Both the position numbers and the translations under genes were made by a program. Shown here piece after piece: positions 34,778 to 44,325 of a stretch of DNA of 64,000 nucleotides (position 1 is the stretch's first letter; every line of letters starts with the position of its first letter). The notes under the pieces are model-generated. The model did no database searches. It had not been told where the DNA came from and saw nothing but the letters and a program-made list of their open reading frames with translations. Where the stretch lies: NCBI RefSeq assembly GCF_022179725.1, contig NZ_BPRC01000006.1:62001-126000 (forward strand), read 5' to 3'. This stretch comes from Methylorubrum aminovorans. Its GTDB lineage: Bacteria > Pseudomonadota > Alphaproteobacteria > Rhizobiales > Beijerinckiaceae.

Positions 34778-37366
34778 ATGGCCCACGGTGAACGGACGAC
34801 CGACCTGATGCCTGGCGCCGTGGATCTGCGGCAGGTGGTCGATACGACGGCATTGTGCCCTCTGGACCGGTTGGCCCTTCGACGGAACCTGGATGTCGAA
34901 CGCCGTGACGGCTTCGGCCCACCGGACAAGCTTGTGCCCGTGGGCCTCTACGCTCGCTACTCGTCTAATAAGCAGAAGGAGATGAGCATCGAGCGTCAGG
35001 TCAAGGTTGTAACCGCTTACATGAGGAAGCTTGGTTACGCGATTTACGTGCTGTATGACGACCCTGCTCGAAGTGCCCGATCAATGCGTGATCGTGAAAG
35101 CCTGCAGCGTTTGCTCGAAGACTGTCGGTCTGGCAAGATAAAAGTCATCATGGTTGAGGACTTTGACCGGTGGTCCCGCGAAACTTACGATGCGGTCGAA
35201 GTATGCGAGCAATTGAATGAGCTTGGCGTGGAATTTCATAGCGCCGGCGACTTCAAGGCACTGAACAAGAAGGAGGTCATCGAAGCGGCACTCAAGGCCG
35301 AGGCGGATCGGGACCGTCGCACCCTGATCATGGGCATGGGCAGGTTCCAGCACGCTGCCCAGGGCGGCGCCCATTCCGGTGCGTTCTTCGGATATCGGTA
35401 CGGCGAAGAAAGGGGCTTCCTCGTGCGTCACCCCGAGGAAGAGAAGACCATATTTTCAATCTTTGAAATGGCAGCCGCGGGAATTTCCTACCGAAGCATC
35501 GGCCGGATCATGAAGGAACGCGGGGTTGCAGGACCGACGAAGGATTGCAGATGGACGAAATCGACCGTTGCGAACGTTTTGGGCCAGTTGGCCTATACGG
35601 GTAGATGGTACTATCCATTTACCTTGAATACGTTCGACCGCAAATCGGGGAAGGTCGCCGTCCAGCGTCGGCATCCGAGCGAGATGACGCGCAACTACTT
35701 CGATCACCTTCGAATTGTGCCAGACGATCTGTTTTTCGCTGTCAACGAGAAGCGACGCCCCCGGGGGAAGCAGAAGTTCGAGCACAGCCACTTCTTGGCC
35801 GGAAAGGCGACGTGCGACTGCGCCGGGGTCGAAGGCCAGCGGTTCACCTTGGGTGGTCGACAGCTAACCTGCAACGTCTGGTCGGACGGGGGCTGCTGCC
35901 CGGCGAGGCGTCACTCCGTTATGCACGAGACCGTGGAGCGCGCCGTCCTCACAGCCGTTTGCGGCAAGCTGCGGTCCTTCGTCGGCGAGGAGGATTTCGC
36001 GGCTGCCGTCGACCGCTCGCTACGTGAAGCCTCCGCCGCCCGCCGTGCCGCCCGTGCGGATGTTGAGCGTAAGATTGCGGTCACCCGCGAACAGCTTCGC
36101 CGGGCGCTCGTCAAGGAGCTTGAATCGACCTACCCATCCGACCTGTTGTCCGAGGAGAGGAGCCGCCTGACGGGGGAGCTCGCAGACCTTCAGGCCCGTT
36201 CGGCGGACCTCGCCGAGCTGCCCGAGGTGGACGAAGCCGGTGAGAGGCTTCGAACGCTTTCCGCCACGTTGGATCACCTTATCGAGCGGGTGCCATTCAG
36301 GGCCTTGACGGAGGCGGAGGCGAAGGTCTCCGCCGCCCTTGCCCGCCTCGTCCAGCGGGTGGTGGTCATGCGGGATGGCCGGCCGGCGGGGACCTTGGGC
36401 CTGGCCATCCACCTGGACTTCTTGGCGTTCCTACAGGAGGACGGGAGCTGCGGCTCGCCCGGTGTTGGCTTGGACGTGATCCATGTCGATGTCGAGCAGC
36501 CGATGGGCCGCCACGTCCGCCTTCGCGAAGACGCCGAGCGGCTTATGGCAAGCGGAGGTTATCGGATCGACGACGCGCGTTGGGCCCTCGTCGCCAAGCA
36601 CCTCCCGGACGTCACGGGCCACAGGAATGACTCGCGCCACATCCCGACGCGGGCCCTTGTCGACGCCCTCCTGCTCCGGCTCCGGACGGGCCTGCCTTTG
36701 CTGTCGGCGGCGTTCGGCGACGCGCCGGAGATGCGGCGTGCACTCTCGCGGTTCGTCTATGCCGCGGGGGACCAGATCCTGATTGACCTCCTTCGCGAGG
36801 CGGACCCTTCCTTCGTGGCCGGACTGGACCTCGGCCCGGTCGAGGCCGCGCGGGCGCGCTGGAAGGTTGGCGGTGATGATTGGCGCAAGCGCAGGGGGCC
36901 GGCCGCACGCTTCCATGCCCTGGATGGCCAGGATGCGCTCACCGACGAGCAATGGCTGGCCTCGAAGCCGCTGTTGCATTCGTCCATCGAGATCTCGTTC
37001 AAGGGCACCCCGGGCATTCCCGGCCGGATGCTGCTGGAGGCGGTGATCCTGGCGCTGCGGACCGGCCTCTCATGGCGGAGGATGCCGGAGCGGTTCGGCG
37101 ACGAACGGAACCTCACGAATTCCGTGCGCCGGCTGGTCCGCAGCGGAAGTTGGGACCGGTTGTTGGAGCTATGGGCGCTGCGCTTCCCTGAGCTTCTCGA
37201 CGGCTTGGATGTCGGGCGCTTGGCCAATATGCTCCGGGGCTCGGCAGAGTGGCGGGGCCCGTCACCCAGGCGCTCGCGCTACGCCAGGAACGGCGGCGTG
37301 GCCCCGGCCATCCATCGAGCGCGCCGACGCAAGTCGCCTGCCGGGCGGAAGACGGACGCGGCCTAG
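34778..37366 (+). CDS. Large serine recombinase with C-terminal transposase-like repeats
   Basis: 862 residues. Residues 55-200 are the resolvase catalytic domain with candidate nucleophile Ser62 in YARYSSNKQ. The recombinase domain, a zinc ribbon (CDCAG, LTCNVW, GGCCP) and a coiled coil follow. Residues about 594-690 and 718-810 are two copies of a domain like the N-terminus of IS5-type transposases (DUF4096-like; LTDEQWLASKPLL, LRTGLSWRRMPERFG, SGSWDRLLELW). Such tails are unusual on this family. It may have brought in part of this accessory region. Confidence 0.85.
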   Translation: MAHGERTTDLMPGAVDLRQVVDTTALCPLDRLALRRNLDVERRDGFGPPDKLVPVGLYARYSSNKQKEMSIERQVKVVTAYMRKLGYAIYVLYDDPARSARSMRDRESLQRLLEDCRSGKIKVIMVEDFDRWSRETYDAVEVCEQLNELGVEFHSAGDFKALNKKEVIEAALKAEADRDRRTLIMGMGRFQHAAQGGAHSGAFFGYRYGEERGFLVRHPEEEKTIFSIFEMAAAGISYRSIGRIMKERGVAGPTKDCRWTKSTVANVLGQLAYTGRWYYPFTLNTFDRKSGKVAVQRRHPSEMTRNYFDHLRIVPDDLFFAVNEKRRPRGKQKFEHSHFLAGKATCDCAGVEGQRFTLGGRQLTCNVWSDGGCCPARRHSVMHETVERAVLTAVCGKLRSFVGEEDFAAAVDRSLREASAARRAARADVERKIAVTREQLRRALVKELESTYPSDLLSEERSRLTGELADLQARSADLAELPEVDEAGERLRTLSATLDHLIERVPFRALTEAEAKVSAALARLVQRVVVMRDGRPAGTLGLAIHLDFLAFLQEDGSCGSPGVGLDVIHVDVEQPMGRHVRLREDAERLMASGGYRIDDARWALVAKHLPDVTGHRNDSRHIPTRALVDALLLRLRTGLPLLSAAFGDAPEMRRALSRFVYAAGDQILIDLLREADPSFVAGLDLGPVEAARARWKVGGDDWRKRRGPAARFHALDGQDALTDEQWLASKPLLHSSIEISFKGTPGIPGRMLLEAVILALRTGLSWRRMPERFGDERNLTNSVRRLVRSGSWDRLLELWALRFPELLDGLDVGRLANMLRGSAEWRGPSPRRSRYARNGGVAPAIHRARRRKSPAGRKTDAA

Positions 37367-37533
37367 TCGCCGCCAGCAGTGTTCTTGGACGGCGAGCGTC
37401 AAGGGCCTGGACGTTGGGCGCAGGAACGAATGCAGAGAGCGCTCGATGGCGATCGGCCAACGCGCGTGCTGGTCGCGGCGTCCCGGTCGCTCTCCTGCGT
37501 ACGCCTCCGGGCGAAAGGGCACGCGGCCAGCCT

Positions 37534-37971
37534 TCAGCTCCTGTAGGCGACCAGGATCGTGCCGGCCGCTATCAGGTCGACGCCCAACCAGTTGGGGACG
37601 GTCAGGCGTTCTCCGAGGAACATGATCGCGAAGACCGCCACTAGGACGACGCTCAACTTGTCGATGGGCGCCACGCGGGCGGCATCCCCGAGCTTCAGGG
37701 CGCGGAAGTAGCAGAGCCACGATCCACCGTTGGCGAGCCCCGATAGGACAAGAAACAGGTATGTTCGTCCCGAAACTGAATCGAGTGGTTTCCATTGGCC
37801 CGTGCCGGCCAAAAGCGCGCCGAGGACGCACAGGATCACCACCGTACGGATGAATGTGGCGAAGTCCGAGTTGATGTTCTCTATCCCGATCTTGGCAAAG
37901 ATCGCCGTCAGCGCGGCAAATGCCGCCGAGAACAACGCCCAGAACTGCCAGGAGGCCAGCACGACTTTCAT
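37534..37971 (-). CDS. Single-domain EamA-family membrane protein
   Basis: 145 residues from an ATG with GGAG eight bases upstream (alternative ATG two codons earlier). It has about five hydrophobic helices, with KIGIENINSDFATFIRT near the start and MFLGERLTVPNWLGVDLIAA at the end. This matches the half-size EamA drug/metabolite transporters that work as dimers. No operon partners; substrate unknown. Confidence 0.85.
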   Translation of the reverse strand: MKVVLASWQFWALFSAAFAALTAIFAKIGIENINSDFATFIRTVVILCVLGALLAGTGQWKPLDSVSGRTYLFLVLSGLANGGSWLCYFRALKLGDAARVAPIDKLSVVLVAVFAIMFLGERLTVPNWLGVDLIAAGTILVAYRS

Positions 37972-38276
37972 GGGCATCTCCGAAAGTCGGAACCGAAAGG
38001 GGTCGTGACGAGCAGCCGCCGAACCGAGCAACATGCAACGCTGTTCGACGGTCTTATGCGGATGCCGATGACCCACGGCGCCGTGGCGCTGCCTCGCCCC
38101 GGCAAGATGGAGCGGGGCGAGGCTGCCGCCTCAGCATTCCGCCGGCGCCGGAAGGGAGGTCGCCCCGGCCTGCCCGCCCCTTCGGCATCGGTGAAGCCCT
38201 CACGCATCTGGGGTTGACGTGGACCGGGAGCAGGAAGGAAACACGGGTCGCTCGCTTAAACCGGGCGGCGGGTCGG

Positions 38277-39617
38277 TCAGAGGCGGTCGAACACGGAACC
38301 CATCCTCGGGCTGAACAAGCGCTCGTAAGTGCGCATGAGGAAGGCGTCGGTCATGCCGGCCACGTGGTCGCAGATTACGCGCCGACCGTCAGGCGCCTTT
38401 TCGTACGCCTCGTAGGTCGACCGCGGCAGGAACGACTTCGGCTCCGAGGCGAGGGCCTCGAACACCGCGACGACCATACCCTGACCCTTGAATTCGAGGT
38501 GCTGGACCCCCGGGCTGCGAATGACGACCTCCCGGACCAGTTCCTTCAGCGCTTCCAGGAAGGTGTTCGCTCCGGCTTCGATGGCAGCCCGATATCGAAC
38601 GAGGGGCTCGTCGAACTCCTCCCTGGTCTCGATCACGCAGTTCGTGATCAGGTGATGGACCATCCGGCCGATGCACCTCTTCCGGGTATCGCCGGCACCG
38701 AACAGCCGATCAAGGAATCCCTCATAGACGTTGTTGCCGAACTCCTCCGGGTATTTCTCCTTGAGACTGTTGAGGAAACTTGAGCTCTTCTCCTCGGTCA
38801 CGTGCGCCTCGAAATCCACCCGCGTTACCAGGCCAAGGGCGAGGGCATCCTCCAGGTCATGGATGCCGAAGCCGATGTCGTCGGCGACGTCCATAATGCT
38901 GCAATCGAACGACTTGTGGAGGGGCTTGCGGTGCTTGCCCTCCTGATCGCGGGCCTCGGTGAAGGCGTTGCGGTCCTTTTCGCTGAGTGGGGCGAGGATC
39001 CAGTCGACGACGTCTTGCTCGCAATCCAGGTAGCACTTGGGCGGCTTGGAGGCCTCGCGGTCGATGATCCGGATCGACTCCGGGCCGACGTGGAGGGCGG
39101 GGCGGATGTCCACGTTCATCGCGAGGCTGAAGGGCACGGGATACTTCAGAACCCCGAGCAGGGTGCGCCGCATCAGGTTCGCGCCGGCGACCTTGGAGAA
39201 CTTTTCCAGCCTGGACAGGATGCGCAGGGTCTGGCCGTTGCCCTCGAAACCGCCGGCACCGCGCATGCAGAAATTCAGGGCAACCTCGCCGCCGTGGCCG
39301 AACGGGGGGTGGCCGAGGTCGTGGGTCATGCCCACGGCCTGGATCATGCTGAGGTCCGGGATGTATTGCCGGGCGGCATGGTCGGCATAAACCTTCTCGA
39401 ACCGCCGCGCGATCCCGCCGGCAATCTGCGCGACCTCAAGCGAATGGGTGAGCCTCGTCCGGTAGAAGTCGCTGTCGCCGAGGTTCAGGATTTGCGTCTT
39501 GCCCTGCAAACGCCGGAACGACGCGGAGTGGATGACCCGGCTGTAATCAGTGGCGGCCCCATCGCGGGCGTCGTCGGCCTGGGCCTGCCATGGTTCGCGG
39601 CGGTCGTACCAATCCAT
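38277..39617 (-). CDS. dgt: dGTP triphosphohydrolase (HD domain)
   Basis: 446 residues from the ATG at 39617 (a TTG two codons earlier is in frame). HD-domain metal ligands are visible: RLTHSLEVAQI, MTHDLGHPPFGHGGE and DVADDIGFGIHDLEDA. It hydrolyses dGTP, and often other dNTPs, to the nucleoside and triphosphate. In the cell this balances dNTP pools, and related dNTPases deplete dNTPs during phage infection. Its location beside a recombinase and unknown nucleotide-related clusters makes a defence role plausible, by inference. Confidence 0.93.
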   Translation of the reverse strand: MDWYDRREPWQAQADDARDGAATDYSRVIHSASFRRLQGKTQILNLGDSDFYRTRLTHSLEVAQIAGGIARRFEKVYADHAARQYIPDLSMIQAVGMTHDLGHPPFGHGGEVALNFCMRGAGGFEGNGQTLRILSRLEKFSKVAGANLMRRTLLGVLKYPVPFSLAMNVDIRPALHVGPESIRIIDREASKPPKCYLDCEQDVVDWILAPLSEKDRNAFTEARDQEGKHRKPLHKSFDCSIMDVADDIGFGIHDLEDALALGLVTRVDFEAHVTEEKSSSFLNSLKEKYPEEFGNNVYEGFLDRLFGAGDTRKRCIGRMVHHLITNCVIETREEFDEPLVRYRAAIEAGANTFLEALKELVREVVIRSPGVQHLEFKGQGMVVAVFEALASEPKSFLPRSTYEAYEKAPDGRRVICDHVAGMTDAFLMRTYERLFSPRMGSVFDRL

Positions 39618-39879
39618 ATGCAATTACTTTCGCGGCTAAACTCGATCCAGGCAGCCGGTACCTCTCGGCTGCGCTGAATACCAACGGAAAGCGTCGATGC
39701 CGCCGCGGTTCCTTGCTCACGGCGCCTCCGTCCTCTTAGGAGCCTCGGCAGTTGGATGTGCGGGTCTTCCACCGTCGGTGTTTCGAGCCGCGGGACAAGG
39801 GCCGCTACGCCCGTAAGGGAGGCTGACAGCGCAATCCGCAGGCCGGGACCGAGGCTCGCTCCACGGGGGAACGGTCCGT

Positions 39880-40626
39880 CTACCGCTTCACGAACCCGAT
39901 GTCGGCGGCGACGCCCTTGAGGCGCTCGGGCTCGCGCTCCTTACGCTCGGAGTAGCGGTCGACGAGGTAGTCGGCCCGTCCACGCATCAGGAGAGTGAAC
40001 TTCATCAGCTCCTCGCAGACGTCCACCACCCGGTCGTAGAGCGGCCCGGGCTTCATTCGGCCGGCGTCATCGAACTCCTTGTAGGCCATCGGCACCGACG
40101 ACTGGTTCGGGATGGTGATCATCCGCATCCAGCGCCCCAGCACCCGCAGGCTGTTGACCGCATTGAAACTCTGCGATCCGCCCGAGACCTGCATCACCGC
40201 AAGCGTCCGCCCCTGCGTCGGGCGCACCGAGCCCTCGCTCAGCGGCAGCCAGTCGACCTGGGCCTTCATCACCCCGGTCATGTTGCCGTGCCGCTCCGGG
40301 CTGACCCAGACCTGCCCCTCCGACCAGATCGAGAGCTGCCGGAGTTCCTGCACCTTCGGATGTTCGACGGGCGCGTCGTCGGGCAGCGGTAGCCCGTCCG
40401 CGTGGAATATGCGGACCTCCCCGCCCATCGCCTCCAGCAGCCGTGCCGCCTCGTAGGCCAGGAACCGGCTGAAGGACCGATCCCGGAGCGACCCGTAGAG
40501 GACGAGGAATCGAGGCGCATGGTCGAGCGGCGTCGGCGGCGCCATCCGTTCCTCGGTCGGCACCTCGAAATGCGCCTCGGAGAGGTTCGGCACCCCGTCG
40601 GCGAACGGCTGCTGGGGCTTGTCCAA
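39880..40626 (-). CDS. arsH: ArsH, NADPH-dependent FMN oxidoreductase
   Basis: 248 residues from a TTG with GAGGAG ten bases upstream (an internal ATG at 40545 is possible). The flavodoxin-like fold shows [12 protein letters not shown] for FMN phosphate and the ArsH stretches [20 protein letters not shown] and [13 protein letters not shown]. ArsH oxidises trivalent methylarsenicals. It is divergent to arsR across a 50-base gap containing the arsenic operator. Confidence 0.95.
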   Translation of the reverse strand: MDKPQQPFADGVPNLSEAHFEVPTEERMAPPTPLDHAPRFLVLYGSLRDRSFSRFLAYEAARLLEAMGGEVRIFHADGLPLPDDAPVEHPKVQELRQLSIWSEGQVWVSPERHGNMTGVMKAQVDWLPLSEGSVRPTQGRTLAVMQVSGGSQSFNAVNSLRVLGRWMRMITIPNQSSVPMAYKEFDDAGRMKPGPLYDRVVDVCEELMKFTLLMRGRADYLVDRYSERKEREPERLKGVAADIGFVKR

Positions 40627-40647
40627 GGCGCTTAACTCCTCTATGTT

Positions 40648-40661
40648 TCAACGATAGTTGA
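40648..40661. promoter_or_regulatory. ArsR operator candidate
   Basis: Perfect inverted repeat TCAAC-GATA-GTTGA in the divergent arsH-arsR gap, matching the TCAA...TTGA pattern of ArsR sites. Binding here would repress both directions until As(III) enters the regulator. Confidence 0.65.
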
Positions 40662-40676
40662 TATGTAGGTCATTCG

Positions 40677-41036
40677 ATGGACGAACGGCAAGCCCTCGCC
40701 GCCTTCGCCGCCCTCGGCCAGGAGCATAGGCTCCGGGTCGTGCGCGCCCTGGTCACCGCCGGTCCGGGCGGCCTCGCCGCGGGCGTCCTCGCCGAGACGG
40801 TGAACGTCGCCGGCAACAACCTGTCCTTCCACCTGAAGGAGCTCTCGCACGCCGGGCTGATCACCTCCCGGCGCGAGGGCAAGTCGGTCATCTACAGCGC
40901 CGCCTACGCCGGCCTGTCCGACCTCGTCCAGTTCCTCATGCGTGACTGCTGCCAGGGCCACCCCGAGGTGTGCGCCCCGGCCGTCGCCGCGCTCGCCGCC
41001 TGCGACTGCACCACCGGGGACACCCTCCATGCCTGA
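40677..41036 (+). CDS. arsR: ArsR-family arsenic repressor
   Basis: 119 residues: winged helix with EHRLRVVRALVTAG, then NNLSFHLKELSHAGLITSRR as the recognition helix and wing. The C-terminal cysteines (RDCCQGHPEVC and CDC) are likely As(III)/Sb(III) ligands of the C-terminal-site type. It is first in the arsR-arsC-arsC-acr3 operon; the next gene overlaps its end by eight bases. Confidence 0.93.
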   Translation: MDERQALAAFAALGQEHRLRVVRALVTAGPGGLAAGVLAETVNVAGNNLSFHLKELSHAGLITSRREGKSVIYSAAYAGLSDLVQFLMRDCCQGHPEVCAPAVAALAACDCTTGDTLHA

Positions 41037-41556
41037 GCCAGTCTACAACGTCCTGTTCCTCTGCACCGGCAACTCGGCCCGCTCGATCCTGGCCGAGGCC
41101 ATGCTCAAAAAGGAGGGCGGCGGGCGCTTCCGCGCCTTCTCGGCCGGCAGCCGACCGAAGGGCGAGCCGCACTCGCTGGCGCTGCAGGTCCTGCGGGAAA
41201 GCGACTACCCGACGGAGGGCCTGCGCTCGAAGTCGTGGGACGAGTTCGCCGGTCCCGAAGTCCCCGTCATGGATTTCGTCTTCACCGTCTGTGACAACGC
41301 CGCCGGCGAGACGTGCCCGTACTGGCCGGGCCAGCCGGTGACGGCCCACTGGGGCATCGAGGACCCCGCCGCGGCGGAGGGCTCGGAGATGGAGCGCAAG
41401 CGCGCCTTCGTCACCGCCCAGCGCTACCTCAAGAATCGGATCGCGGCCTTCGTCGCCCTGCCGCTCGGCAGCCTCGACCAGGTCGCCCTGTCGTCGAAGG
41501 TCCGCGAGATCGGCCAGATGGCCGGCGCGACCTCGGCCCGCCCGGAGGTCGCGTGA
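41029..41556 (+). CDS. arsC: Arsenate reductase, low-molecular-weight phosphatase type
   Basis: 175 residues, with the P-loop LFLCTGNSARSILAEA and the later Cys-containing segment VCDNAAGETCPYW. This is the thioredoxin-linked arsenate reductase branch, reducing As(V) to As(III) for export. It overlaps arsR upstream by eight bases, and its stop codon TGA shares its last A with the ATG of the next gene, so the genes are translationally coupled. Confidence 0.93.
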   Translation: MPEPVYNVLFLCTGNSARSILAEAMLKKEGGGRFRAFSAGSRPKGEPHSLALQVLRESDYPTEGLRSKSWDEFAGPEVPVMDFVFTVCDNAAGETCPYWPGQPVTAHWGIEDPAAAEGSEMERKRAFVTAQRYLKNRIAAFVALPLGSLDQVALSSKVREIGQMAGATSARPEVA

Positions 41557-41981
41557 TGGACGTCGTCATCTACCACAACCCCGCCTGCGGCACGTCCCGC
41601 AACACCCTGGCGATGATCCGCAACGCCGGCATCGAGCCGCACGTGGTCGAGTACCTGAAGACGCCACCGAACCGGGCGCTCCTCAAGCAGATGCTCGCCC
41701 GCGCGGGCCTCTCGGTCCGGGATGTCCTGCGCGAGAAGGGCACGCCCTACGCCGAGCTCGGCCTCGCCGACCCGGCGCTGACCGACGAGCAACTCCTCGA
41801 CGCGGTCGAGGCGCACCCCGTCCTGCTCAACCGTCCGTTGGTGGTGAGCCCGATGGGCGTGCGCCTGTGCCGGCCGTCGGAGGCGGTGCTCGACCTCCTG
41901 CCGGACCAGCAGGGGGAGTTCGTGAAGGAGGACGGCGAGCGCGTCGTCGACGAGCGCGGCCGCCGCGTCGCCACCGCTTGA
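41556..41981 (+). CDS. arsC: Arsenate reductase, glutaredoxin-linked type
   Basis: 141 residues with the active site HNPACGTSRNTL at the N-terminus and RPLVVSPMGVRLCRPSE later, as in the E. coli ArsC family. It reduces arsenate with glutathione and glutaredoxin. The operon therefore encodes two unrelated arsenate reductases with different electron donors, side by side. Confidence 0.93.
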   Translation: MDVVIYHNPACGTSRNTLAMIRNAGIEPHVVEYLKTPPNRALLKQMLARAGLSVRDVLREKGTPYAELGLADPALTDEQLLDAVEAHPVLLNRPLVVSPMGVRLCRPSEAVLDLLPDQQGEFVKEDGERVVDERGRRVATA

Positions 41982-41988
41982 GGACACC

Positions 41989-43056
41989 ATGAGCACCTTC
42001 GAACGCTACCTGACCCTCTGGGTCGCCCTCTGCATCGTGGCCGGCATCGCGCTCGGCCACGTCATGCCGGGCTTCTTCCACGCCGTCGGCGCGGCCGAGG
42101 TCGCCAAGGTGAACCTGCCGGTCGCCGTCCTGATCTGGCTCATGGTCATCCCCATGCTGCTCAAGATCGACTTCGCCTCGCTGCGCCACGTCGGGCGGCA
42201 CTGGCGCGGCATCGGCGTGACGCTGTTCATCAACTGGGCGGTGAAGCCCTTCTCGATGGCCGCGCTCGGCTGGCTGTTCATCGGCACCCTGTTCCGGCCC
42301 TACCTGCCGGCCGACCAGGTCGACAGCTACATCGCCGGGCTCATCATCCTGGCGGCGGCCCCCTGCACCGCCATGGTGTTCGTCTGGTCGAACCTGACCC
42401 GAGGCGAGCCGTACTTCACCCTGAGCCAGGTGGCGCTCAACGACACCATCATGGTGGTGGCCTTCGCCCCCATCGTTGGCCTGCTTCTCGGGCTCTCGGC
42501 CATCACCGTGCCTTGGGGGACGCTGGTGTTGTCGGTGGCGCTCTACATCGTCATCCCGGTCGTCGTCGCGCAAGTGATCCGCCGTGGCCTCCTGGCCTCC
42601 GGCGGGCGGGCCGCCCTCGACCGGCTGCTCGCCAGGCTCGGGCCCACCTCGCTCGCCGCACTTCTGGCGACCCTGGTGCTGCTGTTCGGCTTCCAGGGCG
42701 AGCAGATCCTGGCCCAGCCCGCGGTCATCGGGCTGCTCGCGGTCCCCATCCTCATCCAGGTTTACCTGAACTCGGGGCTGGCCTACCTCCTGAACCGGGT
42801 CGCCGGGGAGCAGCACTGCGTGGCCGGGCCCTCGGCACTGATTGGCGCCTCGAACTTCTTCGAGCTCGCGGTGGCGGCCGCGATCAGCCTGTTCGGCTTC
42901 AACTCGGGCGCGGCGCTGGCCACCGTGGTCGGCGTCCTCATCGAGGTCCCAGTCATGCTTTCCGTCGTATGGATCGTGAACCGCTCGCAGGGCTGGTACG
43001 AGCGTGGCGCGGCCGGCAAGGCAGCGGCGCTGAAGCCTGCCTCCCGTGAGGTCTGA
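41989..43056 (+). CDS. ACR3-family arsenite efflux permease
   Basis: 355 residues with ten transmembrane helices. Signatures: PMLLKIDF, LAAAPCTAMVFVWS with the As(III)-binding Cys, and GEQHCVAGPSALIGASNFFE. It exports arsenite using the proton-motive force. It follows the second arsC by seven bases. Some annotations name this gene arsB, though it is unrelated to the classical ArsB. Confidence 0.95.
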   Translation: MSTFERYLTLWVALCIVAGIALGHVMPGFFHAVGAAEVAKVNLPVAVLIWLMVIPMLLKIDFASLRHVGRHWRGIGVTLFINWAVKPFSMAALGWLFIGTLFRPYLPADQVDSYIAGLIILAAAPCTAMVFVWSNLTRGEPYFTLSQVALNDTIMVVAFAPIVGLLLGLSAITVPWGTLVLSVALYIVIPVVVAQVIRRGLLASGGRAALDRLLARLGPTSLAALLATLVLLFGFQGEQILAQPAVIGLLAVPILIQVYLNSGLAYLLNRVAGEQHCVAGPSALIGASNFFELAVAAAISLFGFNSGAALATVVGVLIEVPVMLSVVWIVNRSQGWYERGAAGKAAALKPASREV

Positions 43057-44325
43057 GGTCCACAACCGCCTCGTCGTCATCTCGGCCCTGGGCGTGGTGG
43101 AGATCCTCGCCTGGGGCTCGTCCTTCTACTTGCCGGCGGTGCTGGCGGGGCCCATCGCCGCCGACACGGGTTGGCCGCTCGCATGGGTGGTCGGGGGGCT
43201 GTCCATCGGCTGCTGGTGGCGGCAATCGCCTCGCCCCGGGTCGGAATCGCCATCCACCGGCACGGGGGTCGGCCGGTCCTTGTATCGGCGGCCTTGCTGC
43301 TAGCGGGTGGCCACTTGGTGATCGGACTGGCACCGAACCTTCCGGTGTTCCTGTCCGGCTGGCTGGTCATTGGGCTCGGGATGGGCTGCGGCCTCTACGA
43401 CCCGGCCTTCGCCACCCTCGGCCGGCTCTACGGCGACGAGGCGCGCCCGGCCATCACCACCCTGACCCTATGGGGTGGGTTCGCCAGCACCGTCTGCTGG
43501 CCGCTCTCGGCCCTTCTCGTCGAGCAGGTCGGCTGGCGCTCGACATGTCTTGCCTATGCCGGGCTGCACCTCTTCGTCACGCTTCCCCTGGTGCTCGGTC
43601 TGATCCCTGAGGCGCCTGCCTTGGCTAACGGCGGGGACGTAAAACACCTTGGCGAAGCGCCGCTCACCTCGCGGGAACGGCGCGCCTTCGCGCTGATGGC
43701 CGGCGTGTTGGTTTTCGGCGGCACCGTGATGACGTTGATCTCGGTCCACCTGATTACCTTGCTGCAGGCACGCGGCGTGGCCTTTGCCGCCGCCGTATCC
43801 TACGGCGCCCTGATCGGGCCGTCCCAGGTCGGAGCCCGCGTTATCGAGATGGCCAATAAGGGGCGGCACCACCCGCTCTGGACGCTAAACGTGGCCATGG
43901 CCCTCGTGGCGCTCGGGCTGGCAATCCTGGCAGTGGGCATTCCTGCGGTCGGCATCGCCTTGGTGCTCTACGGTGCCGGCAACGGGATCTACTCGATCGC
44001 GAGAGGCACGGTGCCGCTCGCCCTGTTCGGGTCGGAACGCTACCCGGTTCTGGCGGGGCGGCTCGCCCGGCCGAGCCTGATCGCCCAGGCTCTTGCTCCG
44101 TCGCTGGGGGCCACGGTCCTCACCTACGGCGGCCCCGATTTGGCCTATGCCCTTCTGGCGGTGCTCGCGCTCGCGAACGTCGGTTTGGCAGGCGCCTTGT
44201 GGGGCACACGACCGGAAGCGGTCGGCATCCCCGGCGAGGCCGAGGCGGGCTCGAAGAACAGGTGCTTCGCTTCAGCAGCCAAGCCGAAGGGCCGCCTTCG
44301 AAACGGCCCCCCTTCTTCGCTCTAG
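43046..44325 (+). pseudogene. MFS transporter of ars operon, single frameshift
   Basis: The N-terminus (GTG 43046: NRLVVISALGVVEILAWGSS) and the rest (LLVAAIASPRVGIAIHRHGG and on) are in frames offset by one base. The break is at about 43,208, where one base seems missing between GGLSIG and LLVAA. Downstream of it the 12-helix MFS protein is intact to 44325. ars operons often carry an MFS exporter such as ArsK/ArsJ-like proteins. A sequencing error would restore one 420-residue gene; otherwise it is a recent pseudogene. Confidence 0.75.
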
